Assembly: GCF_000968685.2 (NCBI RefSeq) | Contig: NZ_LAKD02000015.1 | Coordinates: forward strand, 1-64,000 | Origin: Streptomyces antioxidans | GTDB lineage: Bacteria > Actinomycetota > Actinomycetes > Streptomycetales > Streptomycetaceae | DNA length: 64,000 nt | Reading direction: 5' to 3' | In this document: piece after piece, positions 49,737-59,013 of the stretch | Layout: the number at the start of each line of letters is the position of its first letter | Position numbering within the stretch: position 1 is the stretch's first letter | Notes under the pieces: model-generated | The model's database searches: none | What the model was told of the DNA's origin: nothing | What the model saw: only the letters and a program-made list of their open reading frames with translations | Made by a program: the position numbers and the translations under genes

Positions 49737-50306
49737 ATGAACCAGCCGATGAACGAACGAGCGCAGGAGAGCCCGCACGTCCTGGTCGTCGGTCCGGACG
49801 GCATGGCACTCGGCGGCGTCGCTCCTGCTTCTGGCGAGGGCAGTGGCGACGAGGAGTCGCGCGAGGTTCCCGTGACGGACATGGTCGAACAGCCGGCGAA
49901 GGTCATGCGGATCGGCAGCATGATCAAGCAGCTTCTGGAGGAGGTCCGCGCCGCACCCCTCGACGAGGCCAGCCGGGTCCGGCTCAAGGAGATCCACTCC
50001 AGCTCGGTGAAGGAGCTGGAGGACGGGCTGGCGCCCGAGCTGATCGGGGAGCTGGAGCGGCTGTCGCTGCCCTTCACGGACGAGGCGGTGCCCACCGAGG
50101 CGGAACTGCGCATCGCCCAGGCTCAGTTGGTCGGCTGGCTGGAGGGGCTGTTCCACGGCATCCAGACCACCCTGTTCGCCCAGCAGATGGCCGCGCGCGC
50201 CCAGCTGGAGCAGATGCGCCGGGCGTTGCCGCCGGGGATCGGCGGGGGCGAGGAGGACGAGGCGGTGCCCCAGCAGGGCGGTGCCCGCTCGGGGCCGTAC
50301 CTCTGA
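49737..50306 (+). CDS. bpa: Bacterial proteasome activator BPA
   Basis: 189 residues from the ATG at 49737. Highly conserved core VTDMVEQPAKVMRIGSMIKQLLEEVRAAPLDEASR, LEDGLAPEL and ELRIAQAQLVGWLEGLFHGIQTTLFAQQMAARAQLEQMR, matching the actinobacterial BPA/Rv3780 family (DUF2587). The C-terminus ends GPYL, with the penultimate Tyr used to dock into the 20S proteasome and open its gate; mycobacterial BPA ends GQYL. It forms a ring that feeds substrates to the proteasome without ATP. Monocistronic, ended by a very long hairpin. Confidence 0.96.
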   Translation: MNQPMNERAQESPHVLVVGPDGMALGGVAPASGEGSGDEESREVPVTDMVEQPAKVMRIGSMIKQLLEEVRAAPLDEASRVRLKEIHSSSVKELEDGLAPELIGELERLSLPFTDEAVPTEAELRIAQAQLVGWLEGLFHGIQTTLFAQQMAARAQLEQMRRALPPGIGGGEEDEAVPQQGGARSGPYL

Positions 50307-50350
50307 GCCGCTGAGCCTCCGGACACCCACACCGGACACGACGAAACGAC

Positions 50351-50397
50351 ATCGCGGGCCTTATCCTCCGAAGGATTCGGAGGATAAGGCCCGCGAT
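50351..50397. terminator. Very strong bidirectional terminator after bpa
   Basis: A 20-bp perfect stem (ATCGCGGGCCTTATCCTCCG and its complement) with a 7-nt loop AAGGATT. It separates bpa from the convergent kinase. Confidence 0.95.
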
Positions 50398-50460
50398 GCC
50401 ATTACGCCGCAAGCGCAATGAGAGTGAGCGTGAGCCGCCCCTGGCGAGCGTGAGCCGCCC

Positions 50461-52125
50461 CTACTCCGGGTTGCCGGTGGAGACGGTCAGCTCAATGGTG
50501 TCCGTCTTGGGGTCGTACGGCTCGTAGTTCCGGTACGTGTAATTGATGATGGTGCCCTTGCCCCACAGATTCTCGTCCTGGGGCACCACGCGGTACTTCC
50601 AGCCAGCAGCGCGGATGCACTTCTTCACCGAGTCGATGTAGAGGTTCTGGAAGTCGGGCACCGAGTACGTGCCCTTCTCGTCGCTGTTCTCGTACGCGTC
50701 GGTGCACTTCTTCGGGTCGATGGTCTTGGTCTTGTCGCCCATGCGGAAGCCCGCGGCGGTGTCGGAGGACGGCGACGTCTTGCCGCCATGGCCGCCCTTG
50801 CTCTCGTCCTTGGAGCCGTCGTCGCCGCCGCTGAGCGCGATGACCAGGATCACGGCGATGACCGCGATCGCCGCGACGACGGCCGAGCCTATGATCACGC
50901 GCTTGTTGCCGCCGCCACCGCCGCCGCTTCCGGACGGCGTCGACGAGGGCGAGATGCTGTACGGCGGCGGGGTGCTGGCGCCCTGGTACGACGCCGTCGG
51001 GGTCTGGTACCCCGCCTGCCCCAGCGGTGCCGTGGCGGGCGAATGGCCGCCCGGGGGCGGCGGGGTGGACGGGCCGAAGGCGCCGAACTGCCCGGGGGAG
51101 TGCTGCGGCTGGTACGGCGTCTGGACGCTGCCGGGTCCGGGCGCGGGCGTCTGCTGGTCGACCGGCGGGAAGACCGCCGAGCCGACACCGGAGCCGCTGC
51201 GGGCCGGGGGGCCGCCGCTGATGATGATCGGGGACGCGCCGGTCTGCCCGGTGCGGGTGACCCGCGCGCATTCGTCGCGCATGGCCTCGGCGGTCGGGAA
51301 GCGCTCGTTCGGGTTCTTCTTCAGGGAGCGGGCGACCAGCGCGTCCACCGCCGGGGGAATGGACTGGTTGATCGAGGAGGGCGCGACCGGCTCCTCCTGG
51401 ACGTGTGCGTAGGCGATGGCCAGCGGCGAGTCGGCGTCGAAGGGCAGTCGGCCGGTCAGTAGCTCGAAGAGCAGGATGCCGACCGAGTACAGGTCGCTGC
51501 GGGCGTCCACGCCGCGGCCCAGCGCCTGCTCGGGCGAGAGGTACTGCGGGGTGCCGACGACCATGCCGGTCTGGGTCATGGAGGTGACCCCGGACTGCAT
51601 GGCGCGGGCGATGCCGAAGTCCATGACTTTGACCACATTGCGCTTGGTCATCATCACGTTACCCGGCTTGATGTCGCGGTGGACCAGCCCCATCTCATGG
51701 CTGATCTCCAGCGCCGCCAGCACATCGCTGGTGATCTTCAGCGCCTTTTCGGTCGGCATCGCGCCGTACTGCCGTACATCGACGTCCAGAACCGAGCGCA
51801 GCGGCTGCCCCTCGACGTACTCCATGACGATGTACGGCATCAGCGAGCCGTCGACGGAGTCCTCGCCGGTGTCGAAGACCGAGACGATATTGGTGTGCGT
51901 GAGCTTCGCCACCGCCTGGGCCTCGCGGCGGAACCGCTCGCGGAAGGACTGCTCGCGCCCCAGCTCGGTGTGGAGCGTCTTGATCGCCACCTGGCGGTCC
52001 AGCACGGTGTCATAGGCCAGGTGAACGGAGGCCATGCCACCCTCGCCCAGCAGGTCACGCAGCTGGTACCGGCCGTTCGCCAGAGAGTGGCCTTGGTACC
52101 TGCCCGATGCGCCGTACTGGCTCAT
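50461..52125 (-). CDS. Membrane Ser/Thr protein kinase with a PASTA-like extracellular domain
   Basis: 554 residues from the ATG at 52125 (GGGGAAG upstream); longer in-frame starts reach 52341 but lack a site. Kinase domain about 15-285 with LGEGGMASV, Lys49, HRD Asp151, DFG Asp169 and activation-loop TSMTQTG. Long Pro/Gly/Gln linker, one transmembrane helix (about 425-446), then an acidic Gly/Lys/Ser linker and an external domain (about 480-550) with VPDFQNLYIDSVKKCIRAAGW, a single PASTA-like repeat with two cysteines. It may sense wall fragments. Divergent from the kinase at 52438. Confidence 0.95.
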   Translation of the reverse strand: MSQYGASGRYQGHSLANGRYQLRDLLGEGGMASVHLAYDTVLDRQVAIKTLHTELGREQSFRERFRREAQAVAKLTHTNIVSVFDTGEDSVDGSLMPYIVMEYVEGQPLRSVLDVDVRQYGAMPTEKALKITSDVLAALEISHEMGLVHRDIKPGNVMMTKRNVVKVMDFGIARAMQSGVTSMTQTGMVVGTPQYLSPEQALGRGVDARSDLYSVGILLFELLTGRLPFDADSPLAIAYAHVQEEPVAPSSINQSIPPAVDALVARSLKKNPNERFPTAEAMRDECARVTRTGQTGASPIIISGGPPARSGSGVGSAVFPPVDQQTPAPGPGSVQTPYQPQHSPGQFGAFGPSTPPPPGGHSPATAPLGQAGYQTPTASYQGASTPPPYSISPSSTPSGSGGGGGGNKRVIIGSAVVAAIAVIAVILVIALSGGDDGSKDESKGGHGGKTSPSSDTAAGFRMGDKTKTIDPKKCTDAYENSDEKGTYSVPDFQNLYIDSVKKCIRAAGWKYRVVPQDENLWGKGTIINYTYRNYEPYDPKTDTIELTVSTGNPE

Positions 52126-52437
52126 TTCGTACTTCCCCCTTGGCGCACTCACTACTCTGACGCGCACGTTCCGACGCATGGATCTTGATGTTGTGGATAT
52201 CGTGGCCAAGTCTGCCCCAGGCCACGGACACGTCAAGCCGCGTTGCCCGTTCCGTGACCGGATGCGCAAGAACCCGTCACGCGATTTGCATCGCTTCACC
52301 GTCAACAGGTTTGATGGCCGGTCCATCACCAACCGATACACGGCGCGAAGGCTGTAGCGTGCCTAGCGGGAACCGTACCGCCCGTGGGCGGGGCGGACTC
52401 GACCCGACCCCCACCGAGAACGAGACGGCGAGGACCG
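52126..52437. promoter_or_regulatory. Divergent promoter region of two kinase genes
   Basis: 312 bp with no gene. Relatively AT-rich around 52160-52350. Contains a one-mismatch DnaA box (TGTGGATAT, 52192-52200). I cannot assign -35/-10 boxes reliably. Confidence 0.4.
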
Positions 52438-54021
52438 ATGGCACAGACCCAGGGCGCCCATGGGCCCTCCGAACCTGACGCCAGCGGATCCGGAATGCCG
52501 GACATGCCGGAGGCGTGGGGTAACGGGGGACTTGTCGGCGACGGTCGATATCGGCTTACCAGCCGGCTCGGCCGCGGCGGTATGGCGGAGGTGTTCGCCG
52601 CCGAGGACCTGCGGCTCGGCCGTACGGTCGCCGTGAAGCTGCTCCGCGCCGATCTGGCCGAGGACCCGGTGTCCAAGGCCCGCTTCACCCGCGAGGCACA
52701 GTCCGTGGCCGGGCTGAACCACCATGCCGTGGTGGCGGTCTACGACTCCGGCGAGGACACCGTCGGCCAGAACACCGTGCCGTACATCGTCATGGAGCTG
52801 GTCGAGGGCCGGACCATCCGCGATCTGCTGCTCAACGCCGAGGCGCCGCCGCCCGACCAGGCGCTGATCATCGTCTCCGGGGTGCTGGAGGCGCTGGCCT
52901 ACAGCCATCAGCACGGCATCGTGCACCGTGACATCAAGCCCGCCAACGTGATCATCACCCACGGCGGCGCGGTCAAGGTCATGGACTTCGGCATCGCCCG
53001 CGCCCTGCACGGGGCGCAGTCCACGATGACCCAGACCGGCATGGTCATGGGCACTCCGCAGTACCTCTCGCCGGAGCAGGCCCTCGGCAAGGCCGTGGAC
53101 CACCGCTCCGACCTCTACGCCACCGGCTGCCTGCTCTACGAGCTGCTGGCGCTGCGCCCGCCGTTCACCGGGGAGACCCCGCTGTCGGTGGTGTACCAGC
53201 ACGTCCAGGACACCCCGGTGCCCCCGTCGGAGGCCTCCGGCACCGTGCCGCCGGAGCTGGACGGCCTGGTCATGCGCTCCCTCGCCAAGGACCCGGACGA
53301 CCGGTTCCAGAGCGCCGAGGAGATGCGCGGACTGGTCCAGTACGGGCTGCAGATGCTCCACGAGGCGGGCGGCCACACCGGCATGTGGAACACCGGCCCG
53401 GTCACCCAGCACCTGGGTGCCGCCACGCCCGCCATGGGCATGCCGGGCGTCGGGGCCACCAGCGCGCTGCCGCACCCGGGCCACGGCGAGACCTCCCAGC
53501 AGCCGGTCGTGACCGGCCCCGGTGGCGGGGGCGGCGGCTACCACGGCGGTTCCGGCCGCCGTAAGGGGCGCGGCAGGATGTGGCTGATCGCGATGCTCGC
53601 GGTGATCGCGGTCGCGGCGGGGGTCGCCTTCGCCCTCCAGGCCGGGGACAAGGGCGGCGGTAAGCACCCGAACAAGCACCAGACCTCGGTCACCCAGGAG
53701 AAGACGGAGAAGCCGTCCGACGAGCCGAGCGACGACTCGGGCGACGAGACGGTCCCGAGCGACGAGGACGCCACCTCCGGGGACACGGGCAGCGACTACA
53801 CCCCGTCCGAGGACCCGACGCCGACGGACACGGACGACCCCACGGACGAGCCGACGGACCCGGAGACGGATCCGGGCACCGACGAGCCGACCGGCGATCC
53901 GACCACCCCGGGCGGCGGCGAGCAGACCACGCCGCCGACGGACCCGGAGACGGACCCGGGCACGACCGAGCCCACCGGGGGTACGGCGGGCGCCACGGAC
54001 GGCGGTGCCGGTACCCCCTGA
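52438..54021 (+). CDS. Membrane Ser/Thr protein kinase with acidic external repeats
   Basis: 527 residues from the ATG at 52438 (GAGGA upstream). Kinase domain about 35-300: LGRGGMAEV, Lys67, HRD Asp165, DFG Asp183, activation loop TMTQTG. One transmembrane helix (381-401). The external part (about 405-527) is unstructured and very acidic, with DEPSD, TDDPTDEPTDPETDPGTDEP-like repeats and no folded domain. An external domain like this could bind divalent cations or span the wall (inference). Forms a divergent pair with the PASTA-like kinase. Confidence 0.95.
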   Translation: MAQTQGAHGPSEPDASGSGMPDMPEAWGNGGLVGDGRYRLTSRLGRGGMAEVFAAEDLRLGRTVAVKLLRADLAEDPVSKARFTREAQSVAGLNHHAVVAVYDSGEDTVGQNTVPYIVMELVEGRTIRDLLLNAEAPPPDQALIIVSGVLEALAYSHQHGIVHRDIKPANVIITHGGAVKVMDFGIARALHGAQSTMTQTGMVMGTPQYLSPEQALGKAVDHRSDLYATGCLLYELLALRPPFTGETPLSVVYQHVQDTPVPPSEASGTVPPELDGLVMRSLAKDPDDRFQSAEEMRGLVQYGLQMLHEAGGHTGMWNTGPVTQHLGAATPAMGMPGVGATSALPHPGHGETSQQPVVTGPGGGGGGYHGGSGRRKGRGRMWLIAMLAVIAVAAGVAFALQAGDKGGGKHPNKHQTSVTQEKTEKPSDEPSDDSGDETVPSDEDATSGDTGSDYTPSEDPTPTDTDDPTDEPTDPETDPGTDEPTGDPTTPGGGEQTTPPTDPETDPGTTEPTGGTAGATDGGAGTP

Positions 54022-54090
54022 CGGCAGGGGCCCCGGCGCCCCCTCGGCCTCAGCTGTCATCGGCGTTCATTGGCTGTCATCGGCCGTAAG

Positions 54091-54119
54091 AGGGGCCCCT
54101 TCCCGTGGGAGGGGCCCTT
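54091..54119 (+). terminator. Hairpin after the kinase gene
   Basis: AGGGGCCCCTTCCC pairs with GGGAGGGGCCCTT around a GT loop, with one bulge and one mismatch. It is between this kinase and the convergent APH-fold gene. Confidence 0.6.
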
Positions 54120-54237
54120 CAGCCGTAGGACGGCCCGCTCCGGCCGCCGCGGGAACGCCCTCTCCGGCCTCGGACGGCGCCCTCGTCTGGGCGTGGGCGG
54201 AGCCCGCCGAGCCGCGCCGAACTCCGCCCGGCCCCGG

Positions 54238-55281
54238 TCACCCGCAGAAGGCGTCGCGGACCGCGTCGTACTCCCGGGTCCACCACACCACCAGCGCGGC
54301 GGCCGCGGGGAACTGCGGATCGGCGCGCCGGTCCCCGCGCTGGTAGCGCCAGCGCAGCATCCAGAAGTCGTTGAGCCGTTCCCACCACACCCGGTGTACG
54401 GCCGCGGCCATCTCTGAGGTTCCGGCCCCCGCCGCGCAGCGGTACGCCCGTGCGTAGGACCGCACCTTGGTGAGCTCCAGGGTGCCGTCGGGCCGTACGA
54501 AGAAGATCGCGGCGGCCCGGACCGCCTCCTCGGCGCGCGGCCGCACCCCGAGCCGGTCCCAGTCGACGATGGCGGCCGGTTCCGTGTCGCGGTAGAGCAG
54601 GTTCAGCGGGTGGAAGTCGCCGTGCACCCAGCCCGCGACCGGGACGGCGTCCGCCTCCGGGCGGCGATGGGCGTGCCGCTCCAGCAGCGCCCGCCGCTCG
54701 ACCAGCCGGTGCTCGGCGAGTTCGTCGAAGGTGTCGCGGTTCCGGCGGCCCCGGACCAGCGTCAGCAACGCGTCGATGACGGCGGAGGTGTCCTCGGGGT
54801 CGGCGGCGGCCTCCACGGGCGGCCTGCGGTCGCCGCCCGTACGGGCCCGCATGACGCGTTCCAGACAGGTGTGAACAAGCCCGAGCAGCCCGCCGAGGCG
54901 CCAGCACTGCGGGGCGGTCAGCTCACCGCCGTCGCGGTGCCGCCCGTCGATCCAGGGGTGTAACGCGTAGCAGCGGCCGCCGATGACGGCGACCGTACGG
55001 CCGTCGGCGTCCGGGACCGGCGGGGCGACGGGCACCCCGAGCGCCTCCAGCCGCTGGGTGACGCGGTGCTGGCGGGCGATGGCGCCGCGGTCGCCGTCGA
55101 GGTGGTGTTTGAGGAAGAACCGGCCGCGGGTGGTGGCGAGGTGGTAGCCCCGGTTGAGCAGCCCCTGGGTGAGCGGTTCGCAGGAGACGGCCTCACCGGC
55201 GGTGTCATAGCGGCGGAGCAGGGCGCTCAGGGTTTCCCCGTCGGGAGCGGCCTCGGCGGAGCGTACATGTGAGCGCGGCAC
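54238..55281 (-). CDS. Aminoglycoside phosphotransferase/homoserine kinase-fold protein
   Basis: 347 residues; GTG at 55281 with no clear ribosome site, so the start is uncertain. APH-like kinase fold: LLNRGYHLATTRGRFFLKHH (ATP Lys), catalytic loop GWVHGDFHPLNLLY (Asp and Asn of HGDxxxxN) and AIVDWDRLGVRPR (metal-binding Asp). It phosphorylates a small molecule, possibly a sugar or amino alcohol; the family includes homoserine kinase II and uncharacterised members, so antibiotic resistance should not be assumed. Confidence 0.85.
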   Translation of the reverse strand: MPRSHVRSAEAAPDGETLSALLRRYDTAGEAVSCEPLTQGLLNRGYHLATTRGRFFLKHHLDGDRGAIARQHRVTQRLEALGVPVAPPVPDADGRTVAVIGGRCYALHPWIDGRHRDGGELTAPQCWRLGGLLGLVHTCLERVMRARTGGDRRPPVEAAADPEDTSAVIDALLTLVRGRRNRDTFDELAEHRLVERRALLERHAHRRPEADAVPVAGWVHGDFHPLNLLYRDTEPAAIVDWDRLGVRPRAEEAVRAAAIFFVRPDGTLELTKVRSYARAYRCAAGAGTSEMAAAVHRVWWERLNDFWMLRWRYQRGDRRADPQFPAAAALVVWWTREYDAVRDAFCG

Positions 55282-55863
55282 CTGCCAGATGTTAGATCAC
55301 CGGGCATCGTCGCTAGCGCGCGCCGGGATGGGGGACGGTGGGGTGGGGCACGGCCGGTTGACCGCGCTGACGTGGCGCCTGCGGCGGGCTGTTTCCCCTC
55401 CCCGCCCCTTCCCGAAACTGGGGCTCCGCCCCAGCCCCCACATCCGCCGGATCGGGGTTGCGCGGCCAGGATCCGCACCCTTGGCTTCGTCCGGGACCCC
55501 CGTACGCGTGGCTCCGCCCAGGCCCGGATCGGGGTTGCGCGGCTAGGCCCCGCCGCCGGGGCTCCGCCCAGGATCCGCACCCTTGGCTTCGTCCGGGACC
55601 CCGTGCGTGGGGCTGCGTTCCAGAACCCGGAGCGGGGCCCTCCCGCAGACCCCAGACGGGGGCTCTGCCGCAGCCCCCGGCCGCGGGGCCGCTCCGCCCC
55701 CGTACGCGGGGCTCCGCCCCAACCCCCAGATCGGGGCTCTGCCCCAGGTCACGGGCGGGGGCTTCGGCCCCGGCATCCGGGGCCAGGGGTCAGCACCCGG
55801 GGTCCAGGGGCGGAGCGCCTGGTTCGTGGTCGAGCCGTGGCGGGGGTGTTGTGCCCGTCGGCG
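55282..55863. repeat. 582-bp non-coding spacer made of GC-rich repeats
   Basis: Long exact direct repeats: a 30-bp unit (ATCCGCACCCTTGGCTTCGT plus ten bases) at 55471-55500 and 55573-55602, and a 20-bp unit CCGGATCGGGGTTGCGCGGC at 55447-55466 and 55524-55543. Between them GGGGCTCCGCCCC-type self-complementary units recur at least six times to about 55830. Open frames across it look like translated repeats, not genes. Confidence 0.75.
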
Positions 55864-56544
55864 CTAGCGCTTCTGTGTTGCCTGCATGCGGGCGACGTAT
55901 GCCGCTGCCTGGGACCGGCGCTCCATGCCCAGTTTGGAGAGCAGGCTGGACACATAGTTCTTGATCGTCTTCTCGGCGAGGTGCAGCCGCTCGCCGATCG
56001 CGCGGTTGGTCAGCCCCTCGCCGATCAGCAGCAGGATCCGGCGCTCCTGGTCGGTGAGGGCGGCGAGCTGGTCGTCCGGGCGGGCGGGCGGCTGGCCGCG
56101 CAGGCGCTCCAGTACCCGGGCGGTGGCCACCGGGTCGAGCAGCGACCGGCCCGCGGCCACGTCGCGGACGGCGGCGAGCAGTTCATCACCGCGGATGTCC
56201 TTCAGGACATAGCCGGAGGCGCCCGCGATGATGGCGTCGAAAAGCGCCTCGTCATCGGCGAAGGAGGTGAGCATCATGCAGCGGACGCCCTCCCACCGGG
56301 CGCGGATCTCCCGGCAGACCTCGACCCCGCTGCGGTCGGGCAGCCGGATGTCCAGCACGGCGACGTCCGGGCGGGTGGCCGGGATGCGCGCCAGCGCTTC
56401 GGCCGCGGTGCCCGCCTCGCCGACGACCTCCATGTCCGGCGCGCTCGCGAGCAGGTCTCGTACGCCGCGTCGGACGACTTCATGGTCGTCGACTAGGAAA
56501 ATCCCTATTTTTCCTTCTTCGCGCACGGATCCAGTCTCACACAC
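55864..56544 (-). CDS. NarL/FixJ-family response regulator
   Basis: 226 residues from the GTG at 56544 (GTG at 56526 possible; neither has a strong site). Receiver domain with [18 protein letters not shown], phospho-acceptor Asp in [11 protein letters not shown], Thr in MLTSFADD and Lys in YVLKDIRG. LuxR-type HTH with [45 protein letters not shown]. DevR/DosR-like. No sensor kinase is adjacent, so it is an orphan here. Divergent from the second bkd cluster, which it might regulate (inference). Confidence 0.94.
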   Translation of the reverse strand: MCETGSVREEGKIGIFLVDDHEVVRRGVRDLLASAPDMEVVGEAGTAAEALARIPATRPDVAVLDIRLPDRSGVEVCREIRARWEGVRCMMLTSFADDEALFDAIIAGASGYVLKDIRGDELLAAVRDVAAGRSLLDPVATARVLERLRGQPPARPDDQLAALTDQERRILLLIGEGLTNRAIGERLHLAEKTIKNYVSSLLSKLGMERRSQAAAYVARMQATQKR

Positions 56545-56848
56545 GAAGTCTTCCCGCGCCGTTGTCCAGCGGGATACCGTGCGCTTGTCCGGCGGCCTGC
56601 GGGGCTGTGACCAGTGGAAGTTTCACCGCCCACGCGATTTACTTGGAAATCCAAGCAAAATTGCAGGTCAGGTGGGGTTTCGCAGACATGCGACGCACTG
56701 GGTAACGTGCCTTGTGTAGGGCCAGCCGCCGGGAACCTGTCACGCCCGGTCACGCTCCGGCGCACCCACCCCGTGCGCCGCGGCGGAACGGGCGAGCCGC
56801 AACTGGCCGCCGGCGGATCCCGGAGGCCGGACAGACGGAGGAGCACAC
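56545..56848. promoter_or_regulatory. Divergent region between the response regulator and bkd cluster 2
   Basis: 304 bp, no gene. The AT-rich core 56633-56662 holds the palindrome CTTGGAAATCCAAG (56642-56655; 5-bp arms, 4-bp spacer), an apparent operator. The ribosome site GGAGGA precedes the bkdA GTG. Confidence 0.55.
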
Positions 56849-58015
56849 GTGACCGTGGAGAGCACTGCCGCGCGCAAGCCGCGCCGCAGCGGAGCCAAGC
56901 GCAGCACCAGCGCGCGGGACACCAAGAAGCAGCCTGCGGGCCAGACCGAACTCGTACAGCTGCTGACCCCCGAGGGCGAGCGTGTCGAGCACCCCGAGTA
57001 CGCCATCGACCCCACCCCGGAGGAGCTGCGCGGTCTGTACCGGGACATGGTGCTGACACGGCGGTTCGACGCCGAGGCCACCACCCTGCAGCGCCAGGGC
57101 GAACTGGGCCTGTGGGCCTCGCTGCTCGGCCAGGAGGCGGCGCAGATCGGCTCCGGCCGGGCGCTGAACGACGCCGACTACGTCTTCCCCACCTACCGCG
57201 AGCACGGAGTGGCGTGGTGCCGGGGTGTCGACCCGACCAATCTGCTGGGGATGTTCCGTGGGGTGAACCACGGCGGCTGGGACCCGAACAGCAACAACTT
57301 CCACCTGTACACCATCGTGATCGGCTCGCAGACGCTGCACGCGACCGGCTACGCGATGGGCGTGGCCAAGGACGGCGCGGACGCCGCGGTCCTGGCGTAC
57401 TTCGGCGACGGCGCCTCCAGCCAGGGCGATGTCGCCGAGTCGTTCACCTTCTCCGCGGTCTACAACGCCCCGGTCGTCTTCTTCTGCCAGAACAACCAGT
57501 GGGCCATCTCCGAGCCCACGGAGAAGCAGACCCGGGTGCCGCTCTACCAGCGCGCCCAGGGCTTCGGCTTCCCCGGGGTGCGGGTGGACGGCAATGACGT
57601 GCTCGCCTGTCTGGCCGTCACCAAGGCCGCGCTGGAGCGGGCGCGCACCGGGCAGGGCCCGATGCTCATCGAGGCGTTCACCTACCGGATGGGCGCCCAC
57701 ACCACCTCCGACGACCCCACGCGCTACCGCTCGCCCGAGGAGCAGGAGCTGTGGGAGACCAAGGACCCGATCCTGCGGCTGCGCACCCTGCTGACCCGCG
57801 AGGGCCTGGCCGACGACGCGTACTTCGCCGAGCTCGAGCGGGAGAGCGACGCGCTGGCCAAGCGGGTACGGGACGCCGTGAGGGCGATGCCCGACCCCGA
57901 GGACATGGCGATGTTCGAGCACATCTACGCCGACGGGCACGCGCTCGTCGACGAGGAGCGGGCGCGGTTCGCCGAGTACCAGGCTTCGTTCGTCACCGCT
58001 GAGGAAGGCATCTGA
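56849..58015 (+). CDS. bkdA: Branched-chain 2-oxoacid dehydrogenase E1 alpha subunit (cluster 2)
   Basis: 388 residues; GTG with GGAGGAG upstream. A basic 35-residue head (RKPRRSGAKRSTSARDTKK) is not found in cluster 1. Then the E1 alpha fold: RQGELGLWASLLGQEAAQIG, ThDP motif GDGASSQGDVAESFTFSAVY closed by QNN, and TYRMGAHTTSDDPTRYR with the phosphorylation-loop serine. Only moderately similar to the cluster 1 protein, so the clusters are old paralogues rather than a recent copy. Followed by bkdB after 1 bp. Confidence 0.95.
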   Translation: MTVESTAARKPRRSGAKRSTSARDTKKQPAGQTELVQLLTPEGERVEHPEYAIDPTPEELRGLYRDMVLTRRFDAEATTLQRQGELGLWASLLGQEAAQIGSGRALNDADYVFPTYREHGVAWCRGVDPTNLLGMFRGVNHGGWDPNSNNFHLYTIVIGSQTLHATGYAMGVAKDGADAAVLAYFGDGASSQGDVAESFTFSAVYNAPVVFFCQNNQWAISEPTEKQTRVPLYQRAQGFGFPGVRVDGNDVLACLAVTKAALERARTGQGPMLIEAFTYRMGAHTTSDDPTRYRSPEEQELWETKDPILRLRTLLTREGLADDAYFAELERESDALAKRVRDAVRAMPDPEDMAMFEHIYADGHALVDEERARFAEYQASFVTAEEGI

Positions 58016-58016
58016 C

Positions 58017-58997
<981 letters not shown>

Positions 58998-59013
58998 AGG
59001 GCTTGAGGAGATC

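Noticed and set aside
54238..55281. Antibiotic resistance gene
   Set aside because: Only the general APH kinase fold is visible; the family includes housekeeping small-molecule kinases and there is no antibiotic cluster nearby.
55372..56496. 374-codon + strand open frame over the repeat spacer
   Set aside because: It is a translation of GC repeats and then the antisense of the response regulator.
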